Shown here: positions 1 through 8,153 of the stretch, in pieces
Numbering within the stretch: position 1 is the stretch's first letter
Layout of the letters: every line of letters starts with the position of its first letter
From: Polaribacter vadi
Lineage (GTDB): Bacteria > Bacteroidota > Bacteroidia > Flavobacteriales > Flavobacteriaceae
Length of the DNA: 64,000 bases
Assembly (NCBI RefSeq): GCF_001761365.1
Contig: NZ_CP017477.1
Coordinates: 2,904,001 to 2,968,000, forward strand
Direction of reading: 5' to 3'
Made by a program: the position numbers and the translations under genes
The notes under the pieces: generated by a model
The model's database searches: none
The model's input: the letters and a program-made list of their open reading frames with translations, nothing else
What the model was told of the DNA's origin: nothing

Positions 1-1
1 T

Positions 2-556
2 AAAACACATCTTACGTCTCTAAATCAAGAGAAAACCAATAAAACTACTCGAAAAATTACGGAGAAAATTATAGCAGAATACGTAAAAGCAAAAGACTAT
101 AAAATTATCGACAAACATGGTGGAATAATTCGTTACAGTAGAGGTTTAAAAGATAAATTTTATCACAATAAAGTAGTTGGAGTTGGAGATGCAGTTTCAG
201 CAATAAATCCAAGAGGAGGAGAAGGAATTCGTTACGCAATGCAAACAGCAGATTTGGCATCAACGTATATTGATGAATATTTAAAAACGGGTAAAGAAAA
301 TTTTGAGAATTATAGAAAAATTTGGCGAAGAAAAAAGTTATTAAAATGGAATTTAAGCGAATTTTCTGGTAGAAGAATGTACAGCAGATATTCTGATGCG
401 CAAGTAGAAAATAGAGTTCAATTTTTTTACGACAATTTTAATATTGATGAAATGATTGCAAGTTTATTCAATTTTAAATATAGTAAGCCTTTTACACGTC
501 TTTTTCAGTATAGTTTTATAAAACTGTCTTATTTGTTTAAAAAGGAGAAGTTTTAA
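2..556 (+). CDS. FAD-dependent oxidoreductase, geranylgeranyl-reductase-like (3' part only)
   Basis: This frame is open from the left edge, so the N-terminal FAD-binding half lies outside the window. The visible 184 residues contain VGVGDAVSAINPRGGEGIR (about residues 59-77 of the visible part). That is the GD...P..GEGI motif that contacts FAD in the geranylgeranyl reductase/PHBH-like flavoprotein family. It is followed by an A-M-x-x-A helix and a basic C-terminal tail (KIWRRKKLLKW). Members reduce isoprenoid chains or hydroxylate small molecules. The substrate cannot be told from this fragment. It ends 65 bases before the preferred ileS start, on the same strand. The family call is good; the specific function is open. 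Confidence 0.7.
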   Translation, partial: KTHLTSLNQEKTNKTTRKITEKIIAEYVKAKDYKIIDKHGGIIRYSRGLKDKFYHNKVVGVGDAVSAINPRGGEGIRYAMQTADLASTYIDEYLKTGKENFENYRKIWRRKKLLKWNLSEFSGRRMYSRYSDAQVENRVQFFYDNFNIDEMIASLFNFKYSKPFTRLFQYSFIKLSYLFKKEKF

Positions 557-621
557 ACGCTTAACTTAATTAATTGTCAAGAAAATTCTTAATTTCGCAT
601 CCTGATTTGAAAAGAGACCAA

Positions 622-3600
622 ATGAAAGCGAAATTTCCTGAATATAAAGGACTTGACTTACCAAATGTTGCAGAAGAAATTCTTAATTATTGGCAAGAAA
701 ATAACATCTTCGAAAAAAGTGTAACTTCTAGAGAAGGTGCAGAACCTTACATATTTTTTGAAGGACCACCTTCTGCAAACGGATTACCTGGAGTGCATCA
801 TGTTTTGGCGAGAGCTATTAAAGATATTTTTCCTCGTTACAAAACCATGAAAGGTTTTCAAGTGAAAAGAAAAGCTGGTTGGGATACGCATGGTTTACCA
901 ATAGAATTAGGTGTTGAGAAAGAATTAGGAATTACCAAAGAAGATATTGGAACCAAAATTTCTGTAGAAGATTATAATGCAGCTTGTAGAAAAGCGGTTA
1001 TGAGGTATACAGATATTTGGAACGATTTAACTCAGAAAATGGGGTATTGGGTAGATATGGAAGATCCATATATTACTTACGAACCAAAATATATGGAATC
1101 TGTTTGGTGGTTATTAAAACAGATATACAACAAAAAATTAATTTACAAAGGCTATACAATTCAGCCTTATTCTCCAAAAGCAGGAACTGGTTTAAGTTCT
1201 CACGAATTAAACCAACCAGGAACCTATCAAGATGTTACTGATACCACTGTTGTTGCACAATTTAAAGCAGTAAACGAAACGTTGCCAGATTTTTTACAGA
1301 ATTTAGGAACTATCAATTTTATAGCTTGGACTACAACTCCTTGGACCTTGCCAAGTAACACAGCATTAACTGTTGGACCAAAAATCGAGTATGTTTTAGT
1401 CGATACTTTTAATCAATATACATTTGAACCTGTAAAAGTAATTTTAGCTAAAAACTTAGTTGGAAAACAATTTGGAGGAAAAAATGCTTTTCAAGTTGAA
1501 ACATCAGAAGAATTAAAAGCATACAAATCTGGTGAAAAGAAAATTCCTTTTTACGTTGTAAAAGAATTTGTTGGTAAAGATTTAGTGAGTATTAAATATG
1601 AGCCAATTTTAGATTACAACCTAGATTTTGAGAATAAACAAGACGCTTTTAGAGTAATTTTAGGAGATTTTGTTACGACTGAAGATGGAACAGGAATTGT
1701 ACACACAGCACCAACTTTTGGAGCAGATGATGCTTTGGTTGCCAAACAAGCGAGTCCAGAAATTCCAGCTTTATTAATCAAAGATGAGAATGATAATTTA
1801 GTTCCTCTTGTAGATTTACAAGGGAAATTTAGAAAAGAAATTAAAGATGATATTTACGGTTTTGCAAGCGAATATGTAAAATCTGAATATTTAAATGAAG
1901 AAGATTTAGAAGTTGAATTAAAGGTTCAGCAAGAAAAATTAAAAGACGTTTTAAAAGATCAAAAGCAATATTTATCTGTTGATGAACGATTAGGTTTAAA
2001 ACTTAAAAACGAAAACAAGGCTTTTAAAGTCGAAAAATACAAGCATAGTTACCCAAATTGTTGGAGAACAGACAAGCCAATTTTATATTATCCATTAGAT
2101 TCTTGGTTTATAAAAGTAACAGATGTAAAAGACAGAATGCACGAGTTGAACAAAACCATTAACTGGAAACCTGAATCTACAGGAACTGGACGTTTTGGAA
2201 ATTGGTTGGCAAATGCAAACGATTGGAATTTATCTCGTTCACGTTATTGGGGAATTCCTTTGCCAATTTGGCGAACACAAGATGGTAAAGAAGAAATTTG
2301 TATTGGTTCTGTTGAAGAATTAAAACAAGAAATGGCGAAAGCTGTAGAAGCTGGAGTTTTATCAAAAGATATTTTTGAAGATTTCGAAATTGGAAATATG
2401 TCTGATGAAAATTATGCAAAAATAGATTTACATAAAAATATTGTCGATGAAATTACTCTAGTTTCATCCGAAGGAAAACCAATGAAACGTGAAAGCGATT
2501 TGATTGATGTTTGGTTCGATTCTGGCTCTATGCCTTATGCTCAGTGGCATTATCCTTTTCAGAATAAAGAATTGGTAGATACAACTTGGAGAAAAGCAGA
2601 TTTTATTGCAGAAGGAGTAGACCAAACTCGTGGTTGGTTTTACACTTTACACGCAATTGCAACCATGATTTTTGATGATGTTGCCTATAAAAATGTAGTT
2701 TCTAACGGTTTAGTTTTAGATAAAAACGGACAAAAAATGTCTAAACGTCTTGGAAATGCAGCAGATCCTTTTACAACTTTAGGAACTTATGGAGCAGATG
2801 CCACAAGATGGTATATGATTTCGAATGCAAATCCTTGGGACAATTTAAAGTTCGATTTAGAAGGAATTGAAGAAGTAAAACGTAAGTTTTTCGGAACACT
2901 TTATAATACGTATTCGTTCTTTAGTTTATATACAAATATCGATGGTTTTTCTTATGATGAAGCTGATATCGCTTTAAATGAAAGACCAGAATTAGACAGA
3001 TGGATTTTATCGGAATTGCATACGTTAATTGAAAATGTAGATAAATTTTATGCAGATTACGAACCAACAAGAGCTGCAAGAGCAATTTCTGATTTTACAC
3101 AAGAATATTTAAGCAACTGGTATGTACGTTTAAGTAGAAGACGTTTTTGGAAAGGAACTTACGAAACTGATAAAATTTCTGCCTACCAAACTTTATATAC
3201 CTGTATGGTTACTGTTGCAAAGTTGGCAAGTCCTATTGCACCATTTTTTATGGACAAATTGTATCAAGATTTGAATTCTGTAACGAATAAAGAAACTTCA
3301 GAAAGTATTCACTTATCAGATTTCCCTGTTTTTGATGCTTCTTTTGTTGATAAATCTTTGGAGCGTAAAATGGAAAATGCGCAGAAAATATCTTCTTTAG
3401 TTTTATCATTAAGAGCAAAAGAAAAGATAAAAGTGCGTCAGCCATTGCAAAAAATTATGATTCCTGTTGATAATCAACAACAAAAAGAAGAAATTTTAGC
3501 AGTTGCAGATTTAATAAAACACGAGGTAAATATCAAAGAAATCCAGTTAATGGAAGATGCTTCAGATATTTTAATCAAACAAATAAAACCGAATTTTAAG

Positions 3601-4095
3601 ACTTTAGGGCCAAAATTTGGAAAAGATATGCGTTTTGTAGCAGCAGAAGTTAAAAACTTTACGCAAGAAGATATTAACAAAATAGAGAAAGATAAAAACA
3701 TTTCTATTAAAATTAATGGAAATAATATATTTTTATCACTTGAAGATGTAGAAATTACATCTAAAGATATAGAAGGTTGGTTAGTTGCAAACGATGGTGC
3801 TTTAACAGTGGCTTTAGATGTAACTATCACAGAAGATTTGCACAAAGAAGGTGTTGCTAGAGAATTGGTAAACAGAATTCAGAATGCACGTAAAGATGCT
3901 GGTTTAGACGTTACTGATAAAATTAAATTAACGGTTTTAAATTTTGATAATTTACAAAGTTCTATCAACGAGAATAAAGAATATATAATGAGTGAAACAT
4001 TAACCACTGAATTGGTTTTTGTGGATGAATTAAATAATGGTACAGAAATTGAATTCGACACCATAACAAGTAAAATATTAATCGAAAAAATTTAG
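622..4095 (+). CDS. ileS: Isoleucyl-tRNA synthetase
   Basis: IleS charges tRNA-Ile with isoleucine in the cytoplasm and edits misactivated valine. The class I signature appears as PPSANGLPGVHH (HIGH equivalent) near the N-terminus. The editing domain includes the WTTTPWTLPSN motif, the catalytic GVDQTRGWFYTL stretch follows, and the KMSKRLGN (KMSKS) loop comes next. The tRNA-binding anticodon domain is at the C-terminus. Length is about 1157 aa, normal for the long Bacteroidetes form, which lacks the C-terminal zinc finger. The frame stays open upstream to a TTG at 574. I prefer ATG 622 because the protein then begins MKAKFPEYKGLDLP, matching the family start. The stop is 4 bases before the DksA-like gene, a conserved Bacteroidetes neighbour, so the two are probably co-transcribed. 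Confidence 0.95.
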   Translation: MKAKFPEYKGLDLPNVAEEILNYWQENNIFEKSVTSREGAEPYIFFEGPPSANGLPGVHHVLARAIKDIFPRYKTMKGFQVKRKAGWDTHGLPIELGVEKELGITKEDIGTKISVEDYNAACRKAVMRYTDIWNDLTQKMGYWVDMEDPYITYEPKYMESVWWLLKQIYNKKLIYKGYTIQPYSPKAGTGLSSHELNQPGTYQDVTDTTVVAQFKAVNETLPDFLQNLGTINFIAWTTTPWTLPSNTALTVGPKIEYVLVDTFNQYTFEPVKVILAKNLVGKQFGGKNAFQVETSEELKAYKSGEKKIPFYVVKEFVGKDLVSIKYEPILDYNLDFENKQDAFRVILGDFVTTEDGTGIVHTAPTFGADDALVAKQASPEIPALLIKDENDNLVPLVDLQGKFRKEIKDDIYGFASEYVKSEYLNEEDLEVELKVQQEKLKDVLKDQKQYLSVDERLGLKLKNENKAFKVEKYKHSYPNCWRTDKPILYYPLDSWFIKVTDVKDRMHELNKTINWKPESTGTGRFGNWLANANDWNLSRSRYWGIPLPIWRTQDGKEEICIGSVEELKQEMAKAVEAGVLSKDIFEDFEIGNMSDENYAKIDLHKNIVDEITLVSSEGKPMKRESDLIDVWFDSGSMPYAQWHYPFQNKELVDTTWRKADFIAEGVDQTRGWFYTLHAIATMIFDDVAYKNVVSNGLVLDKNGQKMSKRLGNAADPFTTLGTYGADATRWYMISNANPWDNLKFDLEGIEEVKRKFFGTLYNTYSFFSLYTNIDGFSYDEADIALNERPELDRWILSELHTLIENVDKFYADYEPTRAARAISDFTQEYLSNWYVRLSRRRFWKGTYETDKISAYQTLYTCMVTVAKLASPIAPFFMDKLYQDLNSVTNKETSESIHLSDFPVFDASFVDKSLERKMENAQKISSLVLSLRAKEKIKVRQPLQKIMIPVDNQQQKEEILAVADLIKHEVNIKEIQLMEDASDILIKQIKPNFKTLGPKFGKDMRFVAAEVKNFTQEDINKIEKDKNISIKINGNNIFLSLEDVEITSKDIEGWLVANDGALTVALDVTITEDLHKEGVARELVNRIQNARKDAGLDVTDKIKLTVLNFDNLQSSINENKEYIMSETLTTELVFVDELNNGTEIEFDTITSKILIEKI

Positions 4096-4099
4096 AAAA

Positions 4100-4477
4100 A
4101 TGTCTGACGTTAAAGTAAAATATTCAGAGGAGGATTTAAAAGAATTCAAAGCAATTATAGAGAAAAAAATAGCAAGAGCAAACGAAGATTTAGCATTATT
4201 AGAAGCTGCTTATAAAAACGATTCTGATAACGGAACCAATGATACATCTTCTTCTTTTAAATCTTTTGACGAAGGTTCAGAAGTAATGAACAAAGAAGCA
4301 AATGTGCAATTGGCTATTAGACAAGAAAAGTTTATTAGAGATCTTAAAAATGCCTTATTACGTATAGAAAATAAAACGTATGGTGTTTGTAGAGTTACTG
4401 GTAAATTAATACAAAAAGAACGTTTAAAATTAGTGCCTCATGCAACTTTAAGTATTGAAGCTAAAAGAGCGCAATAA
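4100..4477 (+). CDS. TraR/DksA-family protein with degenerate zinc finger
   Basis: This 125-aa protein has a long N-terminal coiled-coil region (about residues 10-90) and a short C-terminal globular tip (YGVCRVTGKLI, about 92-105). That is the layout of DksA/TraR transcription factors, which insert into the RNA polymerase secondary channel. Canonical DksA has a C4 zinc finger. Here only one cysteine remains (GVCRVTG), so zinc binding is unlikely. The family commonly sits between ileS and lspA in Flavobacteria, which agrees with this position directly after ileS. Transcription probably ends at the strong hairpin at 4498-4523. It could modulate rRNA or amino-acid promoters; that is inferred from the family only. 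Confidence 0.8.
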   Translation: MSDVKVKYSEEDLKEFKAIIEKKIARANEDLALLEAAYKNDSDNGTNDTSSSFKSFDEGSEVMNKEANVQLAIRQEKFIRDLKNALLRIENKTYGVCRVTGKLIQKERLKLVPHATLSIEAKRAQ

Positions 4478-4497
4478 TCTAATCATTAAAATTTTTT

Positions 4498-4523
4498 AAG
4501 CTTCTTTTTAAGAAGCTTTTTTT
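4498..4523 (+). terminator. Rho-independent terminator of ileS-dksA-like unit
   Basis: A perfect 9-bp stem (AAGCTTCTT / AAGAAGCTT) with a TTT loop is followed by five T residues. The T-tract ends one base before the ATG of the next gene, so a transcript reading through must pass the hairpin immediately before a start codon. Confidence 0.85.
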
Positions 4524-5174
4524 ATGAAAAATATTTTCCAAATACTTTTGTTTTTATGTTTTTCTGTGAGTTTTTCACAGAAAAAAGTAATGAAAAAATT
4601 TCAAACTGCTGCAGATGAAATTACTATTTACACAGCTGGTTTAGATAATTTAGTACTTGAAAACTCCACTTCAGAGTTTATAGAAGTGTATTTGTTTGCA
4701 GAAAGTTATGATGACCAATTAATAAAAATAGAAGAAAAAAGTAAAGAGTTATTTATAAAATTTCATTTTGAAGGTACTGAAACTAGAGAAGTTGTTTTCA
4801 GGAAATTTATTACGAAAAGACTGCAAAGAGCTAATGCTATCATAAAAATACCAACAGGAAAAAAAGTATTTATTTTTGGTGAAAATGTAGATATTGAATC
4901 TAAAAGTCATCAAAATGAATTGGCAATTTATATAGAAAATGGCATTGTAAAACTGAATAAAATTGAAGCAAAAACTACTTTAAAACTGTATTCTGGAAAT
5001 GTGTATGCAACTGTTACAAACACAAATTTAGAGATCAATTCTAAAGATGGTAAAATTAAGGTTGATGACTTTTTTTATGAGAAAAAATATCAACAGAAAT
5101 CTAAAGAAAATGAATTACAGTTATCTATAATAAGCATGAAAGGGAATGTTTTCTTAAAAACGGAAATTAATTAA
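4524..5174 (+). CDS. Exported hypothetical protein, beta-rich
   Basis: I do not recognise the family. The 216-aa product begins with a typical signal peptide (MKNIFQILLFLCFSVSFSQ, cleavage after about residue 18). The rest has a regular alternation of short beta strands (about 25-200), reminiscent of the right-handed beta-helix of DUF4097/DUF2807-type adhesin-like proteins, but no signature is clear. The start codon directly abuts the terminator T-tract of the upstream unit, so either a promoter lies inside the dksA-like gene or expression depends on read-through. It converges with the serine hydrolase gene, and the two stop codons overlap (TTAA). Confidence 0.6.
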   Translation: MKNIFQILLFLCFSVSFSQKKVMKKFQTAADEITIYTAGLDNLVLENSTSEFIEVYLFAESYDDQLIKIEEKSKELFIKFHFEGTETREVVFRKFITKRLQRANAIIKIPTGKKVFIFGENVDIESKSHQNELAIYIENGIVKLNKIEAKTTLKLYSGNVYATVTNTNLEINSKDGKIKVDDFFYEKKYQQKSKENELQLSIISMKGNVFLKTEIN

Positions 5175-6661
5175 TTTCCAATTTTTTGCTTTTCAATTTT
5201 AGCAAGGTATTTTTCTGCGTTCGTATTTTTAGGATCTAGTTCTAGAGATTTTTCGTAATTCAATTTTGCTTTTTTGTAATTTTTATTTTCAAAATGAGCT
5301 TGTCCTAAACTATCATATAAATTTGCGTTTTTTGGATCTTCAGAAATGGCAAATTCAAAAATTTCTATAGCTTTTTCCATTTTCTTATCTTTTAAAAGTT
5401 CATAGCCAATTCTGTTTAAAGCATCAATAAAATCAGTATTAAAATAACTGTCTTCATTTCTTTTTAATTGTTCAAATTCTTTTTTAGCAGCTATTTTATC
5501 AGTTAAAACCTTTGCTTTTATATAAGATTTTAAATTAATTTTAGGGAACTTTATTAAGTCTGCTTCAATTGTATAAAACAGATTAAAATAATCATCACTT
5601 GCAGCATCAGAATTATTATTAATAATTACAATTTCGCCATAATTACTATCAGGACAAATTAATATTCCACTATGAATTCCGAGAGAATTTCCAGTTTTTG
5701 AGTAATAAAATCCTTCTTCTTCTGCAACCCCTAAACCTTGCCATAAATACCCCATTTTATCTCCTTCCTCATCTGTAAATAAAGTTTTTGTAGCTTCTTT
5801 TACAATTGGGTTTTTACTTTCTAATTGAAATTTCATCAACTTTATTAAATCTGGCAAAGTACTTATCATACCACCTGCACCCCCTAATAAAGGATTTTTA
5901 TATAAAGGCGCTAAATTGTTTTTTTCATCATATCCATTTGCTAAATTATTTTTATGATTTTCAAAATCCATTAAATAAGTAGAATTCATTTCTAGCTCTT
6001 TCAAAAAATCATAGACTAAAGTTTTGTAATTTTTTTGATATACTTTTTGCAAAATATAAGCCATAAGTTCAGGTCCAATATTATTGTATTCAAAAAATGT
6101 ACCTGGTTTTTTATCCAATTCCATGGTTTTTAAATCTTCCAGAAAAATATTAAAATCATAAGCTATTTCTTTATCTACATAATATCCTTCAGCAATTTTA
6201 TCATTGATGTCTGAAAATGTTTTTGGATGTTTATTTTTAAACCCTAAAGAATGTGTTAACAGATTTTTTATAGTAATTGGAGTGTTTTCAAATTCTAAAT
6301 TATCATAATTTCCTTCTAGATATTTTCTAATATCATCATCTAGATTAATTTTATTTTCTAAAACGGCTTTTGCAGCTAAAGAACCTGTAAAAACTTTTGT
6401 GATGGATGCAATTTCATACAATGTGTTATCATTTGGAGTATTATTTTTTCCTTTGTCAATTTCTCCAAAATAATTTTTATACACTTTTCCATTTCTGTAA
6501 ATGGCCAAAGCAATTGAATTTATATTGCCTTTCTGTAAAGTACTTTCTGCATGTTGATCAACTAAATCTGTTAGTTTTTTAAAAGAATTTACTTCGGTTT
6601 TCGTTGAGTTTTTACAGCTTACAGCCAGTAAAATGATAAGAATGGCTATTACTTTTTTCAT
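5171..6661 (-). CDS. Serine hydrolase (beta-lactamase/class C family) lipoprotein with C-terminal TPRs
   Basis: This is a predicted lipoprotein: the signal sequence ends in LLAVSC, with the lipidated Cys at residue 16. The penicillin-binding-protein-like fold follows, with the active-site S-I-T-K (Ser86/Lys89), a YNN motif (YxN) near residue 195, and an HSG triad further on in place of KTG. The last 110 residues form tetratricopeptide repeats with alternating D-P-K-N turns. Such proteins are D,D-peptidases or esterases acting in the periplasm; the TPRs suggest a protein partner. The frame opens upstream at a TTG (6673), but ATG 6661 gives the correct signal peptide. The gene sits alone on the minus strand between the DksA-like gene and lspA, which are usually adjacent, so it looks inserted. 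Confidence 0.8.
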   Translation of the reverse strand: MKKVIAILIILLAVSCKNSTKTEVNSFKKLTDLVDQHAESTLQKGNINSIALAIYRNGKVYKNYFGEIDKGKNNTPNDNTLYEIASITKVFTGSLAAKAVLENKINLDDDIRKYLEGNYDNLEFENTPITIKNLLTHSLGFKNKHPKTFSDINDKIAEGYYVDKEIAYDFNIFLEDLKTMELDKKPGTFFEYNNIGPELMAYILQKVYQKNYKTLVYDFLKELEMNSTYLMDFENHKNNLANGYDEKNNLAPLYKNPLLGGAGGMISTLPDLIKLMKFQLESKNPIVKEATKTLFTDEEGDKMGYLWQGLGVAEEEGFYYSKTGNSLGIHSGILICPDSNYGEIVIINNNSDAASDDYFNLFYTIEADLIKFPKINLKSYIKAKVLTDKIAAKKEFEQLKRNEDSYFNTDFIDALNRIGYELLKDKKMEKAIEIFEFAISEDPKNANLYDSLGQAHFENKNYKKAKLNYEKSLELDPKNTNAEKYLAKIEKQKIGN

Positions 6662-6776
6662 ATATTTTATCAATTAAATTCTATATTTTTTTTAAGAGCT
6701 TATTTTTTAGCAAGATAGCCACAATATTTAAAATCGATAAAATATTGCCATATCTTATCAATTTTAAACGGTATAA

Positions 6777-6875
6777 TTAATTAATGGCACTCAAATTATG
6801 CTTCAAAATGATGCAAAATTACCTATAGGAAAGTCGTTTAAAAAAGAACTTTTAGAGAGAATAAATAACATCTAA
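6777..6875 (+). pseudogene. Remnant 3' end of a LytTR-type response regulator gene (tentative)
   Basis: A 32-codon stretch with an in-frame stop just upstream reads LINGTQIMLQNDAKLPIGKS followed by a basic FKKELLERI-like tail and a stop codon. It resembles the extreme C-terminus of LytTR DNA-binding domains, where a turn and a strand precede the conserved P(I/V)(G/S)(R/K)(S/T)xxKxLxE helix. Nothing upstream continues the domain in any frame. It is therefore either a gene relic or a chance ORF. The match is by eye, over few residues. Confidence 0.4.
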
Positions 6876-6895
6876 TATATTCTGAATAATATTGC

Positions 6896-6903
6896 TATTT
6901 TTG
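6896..6903 (+). promoter_or_regulatory. Putative -7 box of lspA
   Basis: The sequence TATTTTTG fits the Bacteroidetes -7 consensus TAnnTTTG and lies 19 bases before the lspA ATG, giving a short leader. No clear -33 TTTG is visible at the expected distance. Confidence 0.5.
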
Positions 6904-6922
6904 TGTCTTCAAAATTAAAAAA

Positions 6923-7552
6923 ATGTCAAAAAAGAATATTGCAATTCTTACAGTTTTATTAGCTATAATTTTAGATCAAGTTTTAAAGATTTATATAAAA
7001 ACCACGTATGCTTTAAATGGTGGTTTTGAAGTGTTTAGTTGGTTTCAAATTCACTTTGTAGAAAATAATGGAATGGCTATGGGTTTTGAATTTGGAGGAG
7101 AAGCTGGTAAACTTTTTTTAACTTTATTTAGAATTATCGCTGTTTTTGCTATTGTTTATTGGTTAATAGGCAATATAAAACGCAAAGTTCATAATGCTGT
7201 AATTGTAGGAATCGCGCTTATTTTTGCAGGTGCTGTTGGTAATATTATCGATTCTGTTTTTTATGGAGTTATTTTCGATTCTTCAAATAATAATGTGGCT
7301 ACACTTTTTGCAGACGAACCTTATGGAACACTTTTTCATGGTAAAGTTGTAGATATGTTTTACTTTCCTTTTATAAAAGATGCTATTTTACCAGAATGGA
7401 TTCCTTTTATTGGTGGAGATACTTTTACTTTTTTTCAGTATATTTTTAATCCTGCAGATGCTTATATTTCTGTTGGTGTTGCTTTATTATTTATTTTTAG
7501 CAAGCAAGCTTTTCCAAAAGAAGAGAAAAAGAAAAAAGATATTAAAGCATAA
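6923..7552 (+). CDS. lspA: Lipoprotein signal peptidase (signal peptidase II)
   Basis: This inner-membrane aspartyl protease cleaves the signal peptide of prolipoproteins after diacylglyceryl modification. The catalytic aspartates fall in GNIID (Asp110) and FNPAD (Asp179), matching Asp114 and Asp141 of E. coli, with the intermediate V-V-D motif at Asp144. Four membrane segments are apparent. The 209-aa length exceeds the E. coli protein (164 aa) because of an insertion between the two catalytic motifs, which is usual in Bacteroidetes. The C-terminus is lysine-rich and probably cytoplasmic. The gene has its own predicted promoter just upstream, consistent with its separation here from ileS and the dksA-like gene. 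Confidence 0.93.
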   Translation: MSKKNIAILTVLLAIILDQVLKIYIKTTYALNGGFEVFSWFQIHFVENNGMAMGFEFGGEAGKLFLTLFRIIAVFAIVYWLIGNIKRKVHNAVIVGIALIFAGAVGNIIDSVFYGVIFDSSNNNVATLFADEPYGTLFHGKVVDMFYFPFIKDAILPEWIPFIGGDTFTFFQYIFNPADAYISVGVALLFIFSKQAFPKEEKKKKDIKA

Positions 7553-7555
7553 TTT

Positions 7556-7915
7556 TTAAATATTTTCATAAGTTTCTACAGTAATATTCGCAACAACATT
7601 TCCTGTATGTTTAATTGAAAGTGGTTCGAATAATACAATATGCACTTCTTCTTTTGCAATAGGTTTGTGCTCAACTCCCTTTGGAACAATATAAAATTCG
7701 CCTTCTTTTAGGGTGATGGTTTTGTCTCTCAATTCAATTTCTAGAGTTCCTTTTATCACCATAAAAAGTTCATCTTCGAACTCATGTTTATGAAAAACGA
7801 ATTCGCCTTTTAGTTTTGCCAATAAAATTTGTTGTCCATTTAATTCGCCCACCTTTTTTGGTGACCACAAATCAGAAAATAGTTTGAATTTTTCTTGAAT
7901 ATTGATTACGCTCAT
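7556..7915 (-). CDS. Small cupin-domain protein
   Basis: This 119-aa single-domain cupin has motif 1 as H-K-H-x4-E in FVFHKHEFEDELFMVIKG (about residues 40-57) and motif 2 as FYIVPKGVEHKP (about 73-84). These would supply three His and one Glu to a bound metal. Such small cupins occur as sugar epimerases, dioxygenases or sensors; no substrate can be assigned. No signal peptide is present, so it is cytoplasmic. It converges with lspA with only 3 bases between the stops and no terminator hairpin. Confidence 0.75.
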   Translation of the reverse strand: MSVINIQEKFKLFSDLWSPKKVGELNGQQILLAKLKGEFVFHKHEFEDELFMVIKGTLEIELRDKTITLKEGEFYIVPKGVEHKPIAKEEVHIVLFEPLSIKHTGNVVANITVETYENI

Positions 7916-7941
7916 ACAGCAAATTTACGAAAACTAATTCC

Positions 7942-8030
7942 GCGTTAACGATTGAAGCGACATCCTTTTTGTTTTTCACAAAAAGATACAGCGAAAAGCG
8001 TGGCATTTCTATTTCAGAAATGAACGCCCA
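7942..8030 (+). repeat. Dispersed structured repeat (copy A)
   Basis: This about 89-base element begins GCGTTA, contains GATTGAAGCGACATCC, a hairpin TTTTTG-N-CAAAAAGATA, then AGCG-AAAGC, and ends with AACGCCCA. The same string of blocks recurs at 23146-23228 on the same strand, with a different hairpin near the end (ATTTCT...AGAAAT here). It lies between the cupin gene and the aspS promoter. Confidence 0.8.
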
Positions 8031-8058
8031 AAAATATATCAAATTTGGTATAATTGAT

Positions 8059-8066
8059 TAAATTTG
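8059..8066 (+). promoter_or_regulatory. Putative -7 box of aspS
   Basis: TAAATTTG matches the Bacteroidetes -7 consensus TAnnTTTG. It would give a leader of about 80 bases holding three consecutive hairpins before the aspS start codon. Confidence 0.5.
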
Positions 8067-8073
8067 CAACTTA

Positions 8074-8153
8074 AATTCTGGAAGAAGTTCAGAATTATAG
8101 AAACATAACAAAGATTCTGAATCAAGTTCAGAATTGTAAATTAAAATTTACAA
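8074..8153 (+). promoter_or_regulatory. aspS leader with three consecutive hairpins
   Basis: Hairpin 1 pairs AATTCTG (8074-8080) with CAGAATT (8090-8096). Hairpin 2 pairs ATTCTGAA (8114-8121) with TTCAGAAT (8127-8134). Hairpin 3 pairs TTGTAAAT (8134-8141) with ATTTACAA (8146-8153), whose last base is the A of the aspS ATG. Hairpins 1 and 2 are imperfect copies of one repeat. Hairpin 3 would hide the translation start, and hairpins 2 and 3 share one base, so they could compete. A regulatory role is inferred. Confidence 0.5.

Noticed and set aside
574..621. Upstream TTG start for ileS adding 16 residues
   Set aside because: The family start motif begins at ATG 622 (MKAKFPEYKGLDLP); the added residues do not resemble IleS.
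8067..8153. T-box riboswitch in the aspS leader
   Set aside because: No T-box sequence or antiterminator is present; the hairpins are simple repeats.
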